Assembly (NCBI GenBank): GCA_963796325.1
Contig: CAWCLF010000003.1
Coordinates: forward strand, 248,001 to 312,000
Source of the DNA: CAVYGN01 sp963796325
GTDB lineage: Bacteria > Spirochaetota > Brevinematia > Brevinematales > JAOACQ01
Direction of reading: 5' to 3'
Length of the DNA stretch: 64,000 bases
Below are positions 41,892-50,915 of this stretch, piece by piece. The notes below the pieces were generated by a model. It made no database searches. It was not told the origin of the DNA and worked only from the letters and a program-made list of their open reading frames with translations. Position 1 is the first letter of the stretch, and every line of letters begins with the position of its first letter. A program made the translations under genes and the position numbers.

Positions 41892-42596
41892 ATGAAAAAA
41901 AATTCAAAGCTCCAGCACAGGCTGGATACGATTCTGGAAAACTTTATCAATAAGGCAAAATATAAACCCGCAATCGAAGATCTCACATCGCTTGAAAAGG
42001 AAAACGGGAACCATGATATTATTTCATATTATCTGGGCGTCTGCTACGCTAACACATCCGAATTAAGTAAAGCCGCGGACTGCCTGAAGGAAATATGCTC
42101 TTCGGCGGAACTGTCGATCATTCAGCTCATTCAATGCAACATGCTGATGGGTTTTATAAATACAGAACTATCGAGTTATTCGGGCGCTGAAAAATATTTT
42201 AAAAGGGCCCTTGAAATAAATCCGGACAGTTCCATGTCCTATTCCGCGCTGGGTTATGTGTATTTCCTGACAAAAAAATACGACATGGCGATTTTCAATT
42301 TCAAGAAAGCGATACAGGCGGATCCCAATAACGCCAGCGCACACAATAACCTCGGCTACACGTATGCCGAACTCGGCATTAATTCGGCTGAAGCATTAAA
42401 CGAATGCAGGAAAGCCGTCGCACTGAACCCGTATTCGGCCGCTTATCGCGACAGCCTCGGCTGGGCCCTGCATCAGTCAAACGATTACAACAACGCCGTG
42501 AAAGAACTTGAGGAAGCTTTAAACCTTCCGGCCAAGAGTCATGAAATTATCTATGAACATCTGAATGCCGCGATTAAGAAAAGAGACAGGTTATAA
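41892..42596 (+). CDS. TPR-repeat protein
   Basis: This 234-residue cytoplasmic-looking protein, without a signal peptide, has at least four tetratricopeptide repeats, for example YSGAEKYFKRALEINPDSS, MSYSALGYVYFLTKKYDMA and ASAHNNLGYTYAELGINSAE. TPR arrays mediate protein binding; no partner can be named. It has a GGGAGGGG site and ends three bases before argC, so the two are co-transcribed. A hairpin with a T-run stands upstream. Confidence 0.85.
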   Translation: MKKNSKLQHRLDTILENFINKAKYKPAIEDLTSLEKENGNHDIISYYLGVCYANTSELSKAADCLKEICSSAELSIIQLIQCNMLMGFINTELSSYSGAEKYFKRALEINPDSSMSYSALGYVYFLTKKYDMAIFNFKKAIQADPNNASAHNNLGYTYAELGINSAEALNECRKAVALNPYSAAYRDSLGWALHQSNDYNNAVKELEEALNLPAKSHEIIYEHLNAAIKKRDRL

Positions 42597-42599
42597 TAA

Positions 42600-43547
42600 A
42601 TGAAGAAGATTTTTGTAGACGGTCGGCATGGAACGACCGGGATCAGGATTTTTGAAAGGCTCGCAAATCATCCGGGAGTTGAAGTTATTCCGATACCGTA
42701 TGATAAAAGGAAAGACCCGTCGGAAAAGCTTAAACGGTACAGGGAAGCGGACCTTGTAATTCTCTGCCTGCCGGACGACGCCTCCAGGGAGGCGGCCCCG
42801 ATGCTCTCGAATGTCGATGCCAAGGTAATAGATTCGAGCACCGCTTTCCGTGTCGATGCCGGCTGGACATACGGACTGCCGGAGCTTGGCCCGGATATCC
42901 GCAAAAACATCAGGTCGGCAACAAGGGTGTCTAATCCCGGATGCTATGCTACGGGCTTTATATTGGCGATCGCCCCGCTTGTTAAAAACGGCGTAATGCC
43001 CCCGGATTATCCTGTTGTTTCATATTCGGTAACCGGTTACAGCGGGGGCGGAAGGTCCATGATAGAAGATTTCGAATCCGTTCCGCCCGAAAAGCATGAA
43101 GAAATATGCAGCAGGCCTAAAAATCTCACAATCCGCCACAAGCATCTGCCTGAGATGAAAATGTATGCGGGGTTAAAAAGACTGCCTCACTTTATACCGA
43201 TAGTGGGCGATTATTACAACGGAATGCTGGTGATGGTGCCGGTCATTACATCCCTTCTCGATAAAAAATACTCTGCCGAGGGTATAAGGGAAATACTCCG
43301 GGAATACTATAAGAATGAAAGTTTCATAAGAGTTGTCCCGGGTCGGGAATCCGATAGCCTTGGCGACGGTTTCCTGTCGCCTACGGCCCTGAATTCTACT
43401 AACATGCTTGAAATATTCGTTACAGGCAGCGAAGAACGGATAATGATTACATCACGGCTCGATAACCTGGGGAAGGGCGCATCGGGAGCGGCTGTCCAGA
43501 ATATGAACCTCATGCTGGGCTTCGATGAAAATGAATCCCTTTTATAA
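42600..43547 (+). CDS. argC: N-acetyl-gamma-glutamyl-phosphate reductase, type 2
   Basis: This enzyme carries out the third step of arginine synthesis, reducing N-acetylglutamyl phosphate to the semialdehyde with NADPH. The 315-residue protein has VDGRHGTTGIRIFERL (nucleotide site), SSTAFRVD, and VSNPGCYATGF with catalytic C115, then PVVSYSVTGYSGGGRSM. Length and spacing match the shorter type 2 form. No other arginine gene is nearby. It overlaps the convergent ABC exporter gene by six bases. Confidence 0.95.
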   Translation: MKKIFVDGRHGTTGIRIFERLANHPGVEVIPIPYDKRKDPSEKLKRYREADLVILCLPDDASREAAPMLSNVDAKVIDSSTAFRVDAGWTYGLPELGPDIRKNIRSATRVSNPGCYATGFILAIAPLVKNGVMPPDYPVVSYSVTGYSGGGRSMIEDFESVPPEKHEEICSRPKNLTIRHKHLPEMKMYAGLKRLPHFIPIVGDYYNGMLVMVPVITSLLDKKYSAEGIREILREYYKNESFIRVVPGRESDSLGDGFLSPTALNSTNMLEIFVTGSEERIMITSRLDNLGKGASGAAVQNMNLMLGFDENESLL

Positions 43548-45260
43548 ATCGACCTGGATTTTGAAGAGCCTCTTGTAAATTCCGCCCTGATCGATCAGTT
43601 CTTTATGTGTGCCTGTTTCTATTATCCTGCCTTTATCCATTACAACGATCCTGTCTGCGTTTATGATCGTGGACAGCTTATGCGAAACCACCAGGGTAGT
43701 CTGCCTTCCCAGTATCTTTTTCATCGCCTTTTGTATCAGCTCTTCTGATTCCGTATCGAGAGAACTTGTTGCCTCGTCGAGGATAAGGATCTTCGGCCTG
43801 CGGAGTATGGCCCTTGCCAGCGCTATCCTCTGCTTTTCACCGCCTGAAAGCCTTATACCCCGTTCTCCCAGGACAGTTTCGTAACCCTGCGGAAGCTGCG
43901 AAATGAAACTATGGGCGTTGGCTATCCCGGCGGCCTCTTCGGCCTCCCTGCGGGAGGCATCCGGGCTTGAAAGGCGGATATTATCCATGACGGACCCTGA
44001 AAAAAGGATGCTTTCCTGCGTTACGATGCTAATCTGCCTGCGTATGGAAAGGGGATTGAATTCTTTAACATTCTTTCCGTCTATATATAGGTTGCCCCTG
44101 TCCGATTTGTAAAAAACCGGTATAAGGGATATGAGGGTCGATTTGCCGGCGCCGCTCTGGCCGACAATGGCCACCGTTTCGCCATGCCTGATATCCAGAT
44201 TTATCGATTTAAGCGCTGTCCTGTCCTCTTCATATTTAAAGAAAAGCTTCCTGAATTCTATATTTCCATGAATGATGCCGATATCCGGCAGGCCGGTTTC
44301 CTCTTTCTCTTCGCTGTCTATTATTTCAAAAACCCTGGCTCCGGCAGGCTGGAGCTTTTTCAGGATCATGAAAATATCCGAGGACCTGCTTAAGGGCTGG
44401 GCCAGTATGAAAGCCGCAAAGAAAAAGTTCAGGATCTCCTGGGTAGTTGCTATGCCTTTTGCAATGCTCATAGCGCCCAGGGCCAGGATTATCAGTATGG
44501 CTGTAACGCCGAGGAACTCCGAAACAGGCGTTCCGAGAAAACGTATCCTCATTTCATGCCGGACAGCCTTGAGATGGATATCGTTGGATTCCTTGAATTT
44601 ATTGTTGAAGGATTCCTCGACCCCGTAGCCCTTTATTATCTCCATGCCGTATATCGCTTCCTGGATGCCCGATGTGATATCCGATATATTTTTCTGTACG
44701 CCCAGGCTGAGCCTCTGGACTATGGCCCCTATGCTGCCAAGGGCAAGGGCGAGGATCGGTCCTATTGAAAACATGTACAGCGATATTTTTGCATTGATCA
44801 TGAACATGAAAACTATAATTGCAATAAGGGTCAGCGGCTGTAAAAAAAGGTCCATCGCGATATTCATGAAAAAGTTCTCTATTATGCCGATATCGTTGAG
44901 GACCCGCGACATTATTTCACCCGTTTTATTTTTTTTGAAATAAAACAGGGGCGTGTCGACGAGCTTTCTGAATATATCCCTCCGGATATCGTGCATTACG
45001 CTTATTGCCAGGTAATTTGAAGTGAGGTAAATAAAGTAATGAGACAGGGCATATAACAGCCCTATACCGAGGAGAGCTGCGATTACGAAAATATTGACCT
45101 TTTCAAAATGAGAACCGATGAAGGCATTGAAGAAAAAATCGGAAAATCTCATCACTGCGAATATCTGGCTCGCAACGTAAATGAGCACGAAAAAAAGACA
45201 TACAGAGAAGATCAGCCTGTATTTGAAAGCGTATGAAGCAAGCCGCGAATAGATTTTCAA
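43542..45260 (-). CDS. ABC exporter half-transporter, MsbA type
   Basis: This protein has 572 residues: a six-helix membrane domain (about 10-310) fused to an ATPase with Walker A GQSGAGKST, signature RLSGGEKQR, and Walker B ILILDEATSSLD. It should act as a homodimer. Similarity to MsbA/lipid A flippases fits a Gram-negative cell, but multidrug or lipid export are alternatives. The start is set at a TTG at 45260 behind GAGGTG. The in-frame TTG at 45284 lies too near the -10 box (45289-45294) to be inside the transcript. Confidence 0.92.
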   Translation of the reverse strand: MKIYSRLASYAFKYRLIFSVCLFFVLIYVASQIFAVMRFSDFFFNAFIGSHFEKVNIFVIAALLGIGLLYALSHYFIYLTSNYLAISVMHDIRRDIFRKLVDTPLFYFKKNKTGEIMSRVLNDIGIIENFFMNIAMDLFLQPLTLIAIIVFMFMINAKISLYMFSIGPILALALGSIGAIVQRLSLGVQKNISDITSGIQEAIYGMEIIKGYGVEESFNNKFKESNDIHLKAVRHEMRIRFLGTPVSEFLGVTAILIILALGAMSIAKGIATTQEILNFFFAAFILAQPLSRSSDIFMILKKLQPAGARVFEIIDSEEKEETGLPDIGIIHGNIEFRKLFFKYEEDRTALKSINLDIRHGETVAIVGQSGAGKSTLISLIPVFYKSDRGNLYIDGKNVKEFNPLSIRRQISIVTQESILFSGSVMDNIRLSSPDASRREAEEAAGIANAHSFISQLPQGYETVLGERGIRLSGGEKQRIALARAILRRPKILILDEATSSLDTESEELIQKAMKKILGRQTTLVVSHKLSTIINADRIVVMDKGRIIETGTHKELIDQGGIYKRLFKIQVDL

Positions 45261-45288
45261 TTTTTCACCTCGTTGATCAGCCAATAAT

Positions 45289-45316
45289 ATTATATCAGTA
45301 TGGCTTATTTGTCCAA
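45289..45316 (-). promoter_or_regulatory. Sigma-70 promoter of the ABC exporter gene
   Basis: Read leftward: TTGGAC (plus 45311-45316), 16 bases, perfect TATAAT (plus 45289-45294), about 30 bases ahead of the chosen TTG start. Confidence 0.65.
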
Positions 45317-45336
45317 AATTCCCTGCAGAAACCCGT

Positions 45337-45365
45337 TTGCAAAATCATGTTTTGCATGTTAAAAT
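45337..45365 (+). promoter_or_regulatory. Sigma-70 promoter of the lipase-like gene
   Basis: TTGCAA (45337-45342), 17 bases, TAAAAT (45360-45365). It is divergent from the ABC exporter promoter, about 20 bases apart. Confidence 0.55.
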
Positions 45366-45404
45366 AGAGGCCGAAAGGTTATTAGAGAAAATACAGGAGG
45401 CCGT

Positions 45405-46325
45405 ATGAAAGTAACAGCCGTTATCATAATCGCACTGGCGGTTTTAATAGCTTTGTTATTTTTCCTCAACAATACCCCTTTGTTTTATTCCGAACCCTCT
45501 TCTTATAACAGGAATAAAGAACCCGCTGTTATGAGCAAAGAAGCCGAAGAGGTGTTTTATACAAATAAGCATTCCGATAAGCTGGTTATTCTTATACATG
45601 GCTTCCCCGGAACGCCGAACGAATGGAAGCGGGTCGGCCTCTTGCTGTCCAAGGATTATAACGTGTACATACCCCGTCTTTACGGTTTCGGAACAAAGAA
45701 GGAGTTTTTTGAAAAAACATATTTTACACAGTGGTACAAAGCCCTGAAGGACTCATACAGGGATTACAGGAAAAAGTATGACGACGTAACGGTTTGCGGG
45801 CTCTCTTTCGGAGGGATGATGACGCTGCGTCTCGCCGAGGATTTCGGCAAATCGAAAGACCTTGCGATGAAAAAGATAGTCGTCATATCGGCCCCTGTAT
45901 TTTTGAACAACATCAGGGTGGGAATTGTTTACAATCCTCTCTTATATTTTACCAGGACATTATCATGGTTCATCAGGGAGGTTGCCCCCGATAAAGAAGA
46001 CCAGGGAATAGACAATGACGGCGCCGACTGGATAGGCTATCATGAGAAGTTTCCCAAGCAGATATACAGCATGCAGATGGGAATGAGGGTGACCAGGCAT
46101 AACCTGGGCAGGATAAACTTGCCGGTCCTTTTAATGCAGTGCAGGGGCGATAAAACAGTTCCTTTCGAGAATATGGATTATATTTACAGGCATATTTCCT
46201 CGAAAGACAAAAAGGAATTTGAATTCAATCTTGACGGATGGAAGCATACCAGGCACCTCCTGACCCAGTACAACTCGACATACATGACAGTTTATACGAA
46301 TATGATCGAATTCATAGGAAAATAG
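45405..46325 (+). CDS. Membrane-anchored alpha/beta hydrolase (carboxylesterase/monoacylglycerol lipase-like)
   Basis: The protein has 306 residues with one N-terminal helix (about 3-22) that anchors it outside or in the membrane. The hydrolase core has LVILIHGFPGTPNEW (oxyanion loop), VTVCGLSFGGMMTL (nucleophile elbow GLSFG) and late GDKTVP (aspartate) and HTRHLL (histidine). This set is typical of carboxylesterase/thermostable monoacylglycerol lipase families. The start follows AGGAGG. It lies before flgG in the same direction with 77 bases between; a functional link is unlikely. Confidence 0.88.
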   Translation: MKVTAVIIIALAVLIALLFFLNNTPLFYSEPSSYNRNKEPAVMSKEAEEVFYTNKHSDKLVILIHGFPGTPNEWKRVGLLLSKDYNVYIPRLYGFGTKKEFFEKTYFTQWYKALKDSYRDYRKKYDDVTVCGLSFGGMMTLRLAEDFGKSKDLAMKKIVVISAPVFLNNIRVGIVYNPLLYFTRTLSWFIREVAPDKEDQGIDNDGADWIGYHEKFPKQIYSMQMGMRVTRHNLGRINLPVLLMQCRGDKTVPFENMDYIYRHISSKDKKEFEFNLDGWKHTRHLLTQYNSTYMTVYTNMIEFIGK

Positions 46326-46350
46326 CCTCGGGGCTAAAATAAAAAAGAAT

Positions 46351-46397
46351 TCTTCCGATGCTTATAGAAACCCCGGGTTTCGGGGACCATCGGAGGA
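46351..46397 (+). promoter_or_regulatory. Hairpin that could cover the flgG ribosome site
   Basis: TCTTCCGATG (46351-46360) can pair with CATCGGAGGA (46388-46397), nine Watson-Crick pairs and one G-U. The right arm contains the flgG ribosome site GGAGGA. Inside lies a second palindrome, GAAACCC/GGGTTTC (46367-46381). The arrangement looks like translational control of flgG. Confidence 0.6.
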
Positions 46398-46402
46398 TCT
46401 TT

Positions 46403-47197
46403 ATGATGAGAGCTTTATGGACTGCCGCTTCAGGTATGATAGGCGAGCAGTTTCATATCGATACCATAGCGAACAACCTGGCGAACGTCAATACTACCGG
46501 TTTTAAGAAAACCAGGGCGGAGTTCGAGGACCTCCTTTACCAGACCCAGAGGCTGGCAGGCACTCCATCCTCCGAAATAAGCCAGTATCCTGTAGGAATA
46601 CAGACGGGCCTGGGCGTAAGGCCTGCCGCCACACAGAAATTTTATACGCAGGGAAGCCTGCAGAATACAGGAAACAAGCTGGATGTCGCGATCGAGGGCG
46701 AAGGCTTCATCGGGGTCACACTGCCTGACGGCTCACATGCATATACAAGAGACGGTTCCCTGAAAATAGATTCAAACATGGAAATTGTTACATCCCAGGG
46801 TTACAGGTTGAGCCCCCCTCTCATACTGCCCGACAATTTCAACGAAGGTTCGCTGACGATTTCGAAAGACGGGCTTGTAACTGTTAAGATCGCCGGGAGC
46901 GATGAAGATACCGAAGTAGGCAGGATATCCCTTTACCGTTTCATCAATCCGGCCGGCCTGACCAATCTCGGTGAAAATTATGTCAAGGAAAGCCCTGCTT
47001 CCGGGCCCGCGGTGGAGGGAACAGCTTCCCTGGAGGGATACGGCATGCTTCACCAGGGTTTCCTTGAAATGTCGAATGTTAATGCGGTTCAGGAAATGGT
47101 CGACATGATCGTAGCGCAGAGAGCTTATGAATTCAATTCGCGTGCTATTCAGACAAGCGATTCAATGCTTGGAACTGCTAACAGTCTCAAGCGTTAA
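46403..47197 (+). CDS. flgG: Flagellar distal rod protein FlgG
   Basis: FlgG forms the distal rod of the flagellar basal body, crossing the periplasm. The 264-residue protein opens with MMRALWTAASGMIGEQFHID and IANNLANVNTTGFKKTRAEF, and closes with GFLEMSNVNAVQEMVDMIVA and a QRAYEFNSRAIQTSDSML tail, the paired helices that build the rod coiled coil. The start is the first of two adjacent ATG codons behind GGAGG. Unusually it has no flagellar neighbour: flgF, flgA, flgH and flgI are absent from the window. The flanking genes are a hydrolase and dinB. Confidence 0.96.
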   Translation: MMRALWTAASGMIGEQFHIDTIANNLANVNTTGFKKTRAEFEDLLYQTQRLAGTPSSEISQYPVGIQTGLGVRPAATQKFYTQGSLQNTGNKLDVAIEGEGFIGVTLPDGSHAYTRDGSLKIDSNMEIVTSQGYRLSPPLILPDNFNEGSLTISKDGLVTVKIAGSDEDTEVGRISLYRFINPAGLTNLGENYVKESPASGPAVEGTASLEGYGMLHQGFLEMSNVNAVQEMVDMIVAQRAYEFNSRAIQTSDSMLGTANSLKR

Positions 47198-47214
47198 TCC
47201 GGACAGGTCTTGGG

Positions 47215-48303
47215 TTAAACTATCTCTTTAAACGGTAAAAGACCGTCGCTTTTTCGGACTCTTGGCGGTTTTTCCCCGAACCCGGAAACGGAAATGCCGG
47301 CAAGCCTTATCCTTTTTATTCCCGCTTCAGTTTTATCCAGAAGCTTCACCGCTTCCATGTAAATTGAATCAGAATCGGAAATTTTTTCCGGAAGAGTGAC
47401 GCTGCGGGTTATCAGCTTGAAATCGAAATACTTTATCTTCAGGGTTATCGTCCTTCCGGCAGTTTTATATTCCTCAAGGATGCTTTCTACATCATGGGCG
47501 ATTCCGGCAAGAAGGCTTTCGACCTGTCCCCTGTCGAGTATGTCCCTGGGTAAAGTGATCTCTCTTCCTATCGATTGCCTTTCCCGGTAAGGTTCGACAG
47601 GCGAATCATCGATGCCCCTGGCGAGATTGTAAAAATAAATGCCGGATTTCCCGAAGCGGGCCGTTAATTCTTCAAGGCTCTTTTTTGCAAGATCGGAACC
47701 GTTCCTTATGCCCAGTTCGATCATATATTTTTCGGTTACCTTTCCGACCCCGAAAAAATTTCCGATCGGAAGCCTGTCAATAAAGGCCTGAGCCTCCATG
47801 GGGCGGACAACGGTCAGCCCGTCCGGTTTCCTGTATCCCGATGCAGCCTTGGCCAGGAACTTGTTATAAGAAACTCCTGCAGATGCTGTAAGGCCTGTTT
47901 TTTGAAGGATTTTCTTTTTAATTTCACAGGCTATGAGGATTGCCGAATGCATGTTCTTTTTGTTCCAGGTGACATCGAGATACGCTTCGTCAAGAGAAAG
48001 AGGTTCCACAAGGTCCGTATATTCATGGAAGATCGAGTTTATATCGTGGGAAACGCTGACGTAAAGGTCGAAATGCGGATAAACGAGAACGGCCTCCGGG
48101 CAAAGCCTGATAGCCCTGGAAGTCGCCATAGCCGAATGAATGCCGAATTTGCGCGCTTCGTACGAACAGGTGGCTACCACTCCGCGGTCTTCCGGCCTTC
48201 CGCCTACTATGACCGGCAGACCTTTAAGTTTCGGGTTTTCCCTTATTTCCACCGAGGCGTAGAATGCGTCCATGTCCACATGGATTATTTTTCTATTCCC
48301 CAT
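47215..48303 (-). CDS. dinB: DNA polymerase IV
   Basis: This Y-family polymerase copies past DNA damage. The 362-residue protein shows HVDMDAFYASVEIRENPKLK, EPLSLDEAYLDVT (catalytic acidic pair), ACEIKKKILQKTGLTASAGV and the helix-hairpin-helix region near IDRLPIGNFFGVGKVTEKY. The little-finger domain follows. A C-terminal beta-clamp binding motif is not obvious; the final residues LLPFKEIV might serve. No LexA-type operator is visible in the short gap upstream, where the DUF362 gene ends 26 bases away; it may be the last gene of the long leftward run. Confidence 0.95.
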   Translation of the reverse strand: MGNRKIIHVDMDAFYASVEIRENPKLKGLPVIVGGRPEDRGVVATCSYEARKFGIHSAMATSRAIRLCPEAVLVYPHFDLYVSVSHDINSIFHEYTDLVEPLSLDEAYLDVTWNKKNMHSAILIACEIKKKILQKTGLTASAGVSYNKFLAKAASGYRKPDGLTVVRPMEAQAFIDRLPIGNFFGVGKVTEKYMIELGIRNGSDLAKKSLEELTARFGKSGIYFYNLARGIDDSPVEPYRERQSIGREITLPRDILDRGQVESLLAGIAHDVESILEEYKTAGRTITLKIKYFDFKLITRSVTLPEKISDSDSIYMEAVKLLDKTEAGIKRIRLAGISVSGFGEKPPRVRKSDGLLPFKEIV

Positions 48304-48329
48304 ATTTTAAGATCCGGAAAATATACCTT

Positions 48330-49433
48330 TCAACCGAGGTCTATCATTTCATAGTCCTGAGTTCCCAGGCCGATCGATTCCGCATAATCCAGGCAGTGTC
48401 TCCAGTCGGTTCCCGGGTATAAGAGGCCGAACTTGTCCTGGCCGGCTGCGTCCATGCTCCCGATTACGCTGCCTGTGTTCACAGGGGCCTCGGTAACAAG
48501 ATCCACGCTTGCCCTGTCCAGGGCGACCGGGTCCGATGAAGCAAGCATGCCGATATCGGGTACAATCGGGTAATCGTTGAAATCCCAGCAGTCGCAGTTC
48601 GGCGAAACGTCCATGACAAAATTCACATGGAAACCGGTTTTACCTCTCAGCACGGCAAAAGCGTATTCCGCTATTTTTTCCAGGGTGTCGGTTGCACCCC
48701 AGACTGCCTGCGCGGAGTCGTAGTAGCATACTGCTATGCACTGGCCGCAGCCGACGCACTTCTCATAGTCGATGACGGCCTTCCTGTCGCCGTCGATATG
48801 AACGGCGTCATGGGCGCAGTTCTTCACGCACATGCCGCATGCAGTGCAGTTTTTCCTGTTTATCTCCGGCTTATTGCCCGAATGCATCTCGAGTTTGCCT
48901 CCCACGGAACCGCTGCCCATTCCTATATTTTTAAGGGCTCCCCCGAAACCGGTAAGGTCATGCCCTTTGAAATGGTTCATGGATATGATAATATCGGCGT
49001 CCGCTATTGCCGAACCGATCTTCGCTGTCCTGCAGTGTTTCATGTTTATCTCTATTTCACGAAAATCAGTCCCTTTAAGCCCGTCTGCTATAACGACGCT
49101 GCAGCCGAGGGTCAGCATATTGAAGCCGTTTGCCGATGCGCTTGCAAGGTGGTCGACTAAGTTGCTCCTTCCCCCCTTGTAGAGGGTATTGGAATCTGTA
49201 ACAAATGTAAAAGCCCGGGCGCCCTGCAATAGACTTACCATCCTGGCTACATAATTGGGTCTTAAGTAGGAAAGGTTGCCCGGTTCGCCGAAATTGACCT
49301 TGACTGCTGCGAATTTCTTTTCAAGATCCAGCGATAACAGGCCGGCTTTCTTTACCAGGGCTTCCATTTTACCGGGCAGGTTCCTGCCTGCCGATGTTTT
49401 CAGGCTTGTAAAATAGACTTTGGATTTTGACAT
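48330..49433 (-). CDS. DUF362 protein with two 4Fe-4S ferredoxin motifs
   Basis: This 367-residue protein has DUF362 sequence at both ends (VKVNFGEPGNLSYLRPNYVA; SSDPVALDRASVDLV) with a 2x[4Fe-4S] ferredoxin insert near 195-245: CTACGMCVKNCAHD and CVGCGQCIAVCYYD. The family is widespread, associated with iron-sulfur redox or metal handling, but has no proven reaction. The absence of a signal peptide suggests a cytoplasmic place. It follows the sugar-phosphate transferase by 36 bases in a polysaccharide run whose first gene also encodes a DUF362 protein. An AAGGAAGG site precedes the ATG. Confidence 0.88.
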   Translation of the reverse strand: MSKSKVYFTSLKTSAGRNLPGKMEALVKKAGLLSLDLEKKFAAVKVNFGEPGNLSYLRPNYVARMVSLLQGARAFTFVTDSNTLYKGGRSNLVDHLASASANGFNMLTLGCSVVIADGLKGTDFREIEINMKHCRTAKIGSAIADADIIISMNHFKGHDLTGFGGALKNIGMGSGSVGGKLEMHSGNKPEINRKNCTACGMCVKNCAHDAVHIDGDRKAVIDYEKCVGCGQCIAVCYYDSAQAVWGATDTLEKIAEYAFAVLRGKTGFHVNFVMDVSPNCDCWDFNDYPIVPDIGMLASSDPVALDRASVDLVTEAPVNTGSVIGSMDAAGQDKFGLLYPGTDWRHCLDYAESIGLGTQDYEMIDLG

Positions 49434-49469
49434 TTAATAACACCTTCCTTGCTTATGTTTTGGCGCCGG

Positions 49470-50915
49470 TTAATATGCGCCTTTTCTCTGAAGTACTACG
49501 CTGACCGTCTTGAAAAGAATAATAATGTCAAGCCATACCGACCAGTTTTCGACATACCATGTATCGAGTTTTGTCCTTTCGGAAAACACCAGTTCATTCC
49601 TGCCCGATACCTGCCATAAACCTGTGAGTCCGGGTTTTGTCATCAGTATGATGTCCCTGAAATCCTCGAAGTCGCTTTCCTCATCGGGCAGGTACGGTCT
49701 TGGTCCGACAAGGCTCATTTCCATTTTAAGCACGTTATAGATCTGCGGAATTTCATCAAGGGAGTTCTTGCGCAGGAATGTCCCGATCCTTGTAACCCTT
49801 GGATCGAATTTTCTCAGTTTTTTATATTCCTTCCACTCGGCGCTGGCTTTATTGTTCTTTTTAAGGTAGTCCTTGAGTATCTTTTCCTGGTCTATGAACA
49901 TCGTCCTGAATTTAATGCATTTGAAAATCTTTCCGAACCTGCCCATCCTTTCCTGTATAATGAAAACCGGGCCGGGGGAATCGATCTTTATCAGCACGGC
50001 TATAACAGCCAGCACAGGCAATATGAACGGAAGGATGACCAGTCCCAGGACAATATCGAATATCGATTTAACGAGGCGGTTCATCGACGAATGAAGGTTG
50101 TTTTTTATCTTTAACAGGAAAAGCTTCTCCATGAAAAGGTAGTGCAGTTCGGTGTTGATCTGAGCAATACCTACAAGGTCAGGGACAAGTACAACATTTT
50201 TTGCATATTTCTGAACATGGTTCGTAAGCCTTGTCAAAGCATTGCGTGAGAGGCCGGGAAGCGATATTATCACGGTTGTAACTTCCAGCATCGATATGAA
50301 TTTCGTAAAATTCTTGATGCCGCCGAAAACCGGGTATTTTTTCCCGTCGATAAGGAGCTCCCTTTTGCCTCTTCCCTCGTCGAGGAACCCGATGACCCTG
50401 TAACCGAGCTGCTTTTCATTATTCAGCCCCTTTACCGTGTTGATTGCGGTCTGTCCAGTTCCGAGGACCAGCACATTTTCCTTCCATAATCCCAGAAGGT
50501 AGAGCGCCCTTTTACCCCAATACCTTGTCAGAATAAGAACCGCCGTAAGATATATCCACAGGAATATCAAAACCAGGCGTGAAATATTCCCGTACATGTT
50601 CCTTACGGTGATCATGAAAAAAACGAAAAGTATGGTGATCGAAATGGCTTTAAGCACGGTTTTTATTTCCTCCCAGAACGGGTATCGGGTCGTGTAAAGC
50701 CTCTCGAAAAACATAATGGCGATAAATATAACGGGAATCCACCAGATTGAAAGATAGTATTGATAGGAAAAGAAGTACTCGGGTTCATTCCTGGTGAGGA
50801 ATTTCATAATATTTGTCCTGGTTACCGAAGCCAGGAAAAGCGCTACGGAGTACGAGGCAAGATCTATTAATAGAAGGCTTGCCGCCTGGTATAAACTCCT
50901 CCACCGTTCTTTCAT
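49470..50915 (-). CDS. Undecaprenyl-phosphate sugar-phosphate transferase (WbaP/WcaJ type)
   Basis: This enzyme starts polysaccharide assembly by moving a sugar-1-phosphate onto undecaprenyl phosphate. The 481-residue protein has four N-terminal membrane helices, a CoA-binding-like Rossmann domain (NVLVLGTGQTAINTVKGL), another helix near 287-310 and the catalytic domain: SPGPVFIIQERMGR, FKCIKFRTMF, FLRKNSLDEIPQIYNVLKME, SLVGPRPYLP and KPGLTGLWQVSGR. It begins directly after the stop of the glycosyltransferase gene. The sugar donor (glucose or galactose type) cannot be told from sequence. Confidence 0.95.
   Translation of the reverse strand: MKERWRSLYQAASLLLIDLASYSVALFLASVTRTNIMKFLTRNEPEYFFSYQYYLSIWWIPVIFIAIMFFERLYTTRYPFWEEIKTVLKAISITILFVFFMITVRNMYGNISRLVLIFLWIYLTAVLILTRYWGKRALYLLGLWKENVLVLGTGQTAINTVKGLNNEKQLGYRVIGFLDEGRGKRELLIDGKKYPVFGGIKNFTKFISMLEVTTVIISLPGLSRNALTRLTNHVQKYAKNVVLVPDLVGIAQINTELHYLFMEKLFLLKIKNNLHSSMNRLVKSIFDIVLGLVILPFILPVLAVIAVLIKIDSPGPVFIIQERMGRFGKIFKCIKFRTMFIDQEKILKDYLKKNNKASAEWKEYKKLRKFDPRVTRIGTFLRKNSLDEIPQIYNVLKMEMSLVGPRPYLPDEESDFEDFRDIILMTKPGLTGLWQVSGRNELVFSERTKLDTWYVENWSVWLDIIILFKTVSVVLQRKGAY

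Noticed and set aside
44156..44179. Possible ATPase partner for the FtsX-type permeases in the MsbA-type gene
   Set aside because: That ATPase domain is fused to its own six-helix membrane domain and belongs to the exporter type, so it is not a LolD-like subunit.
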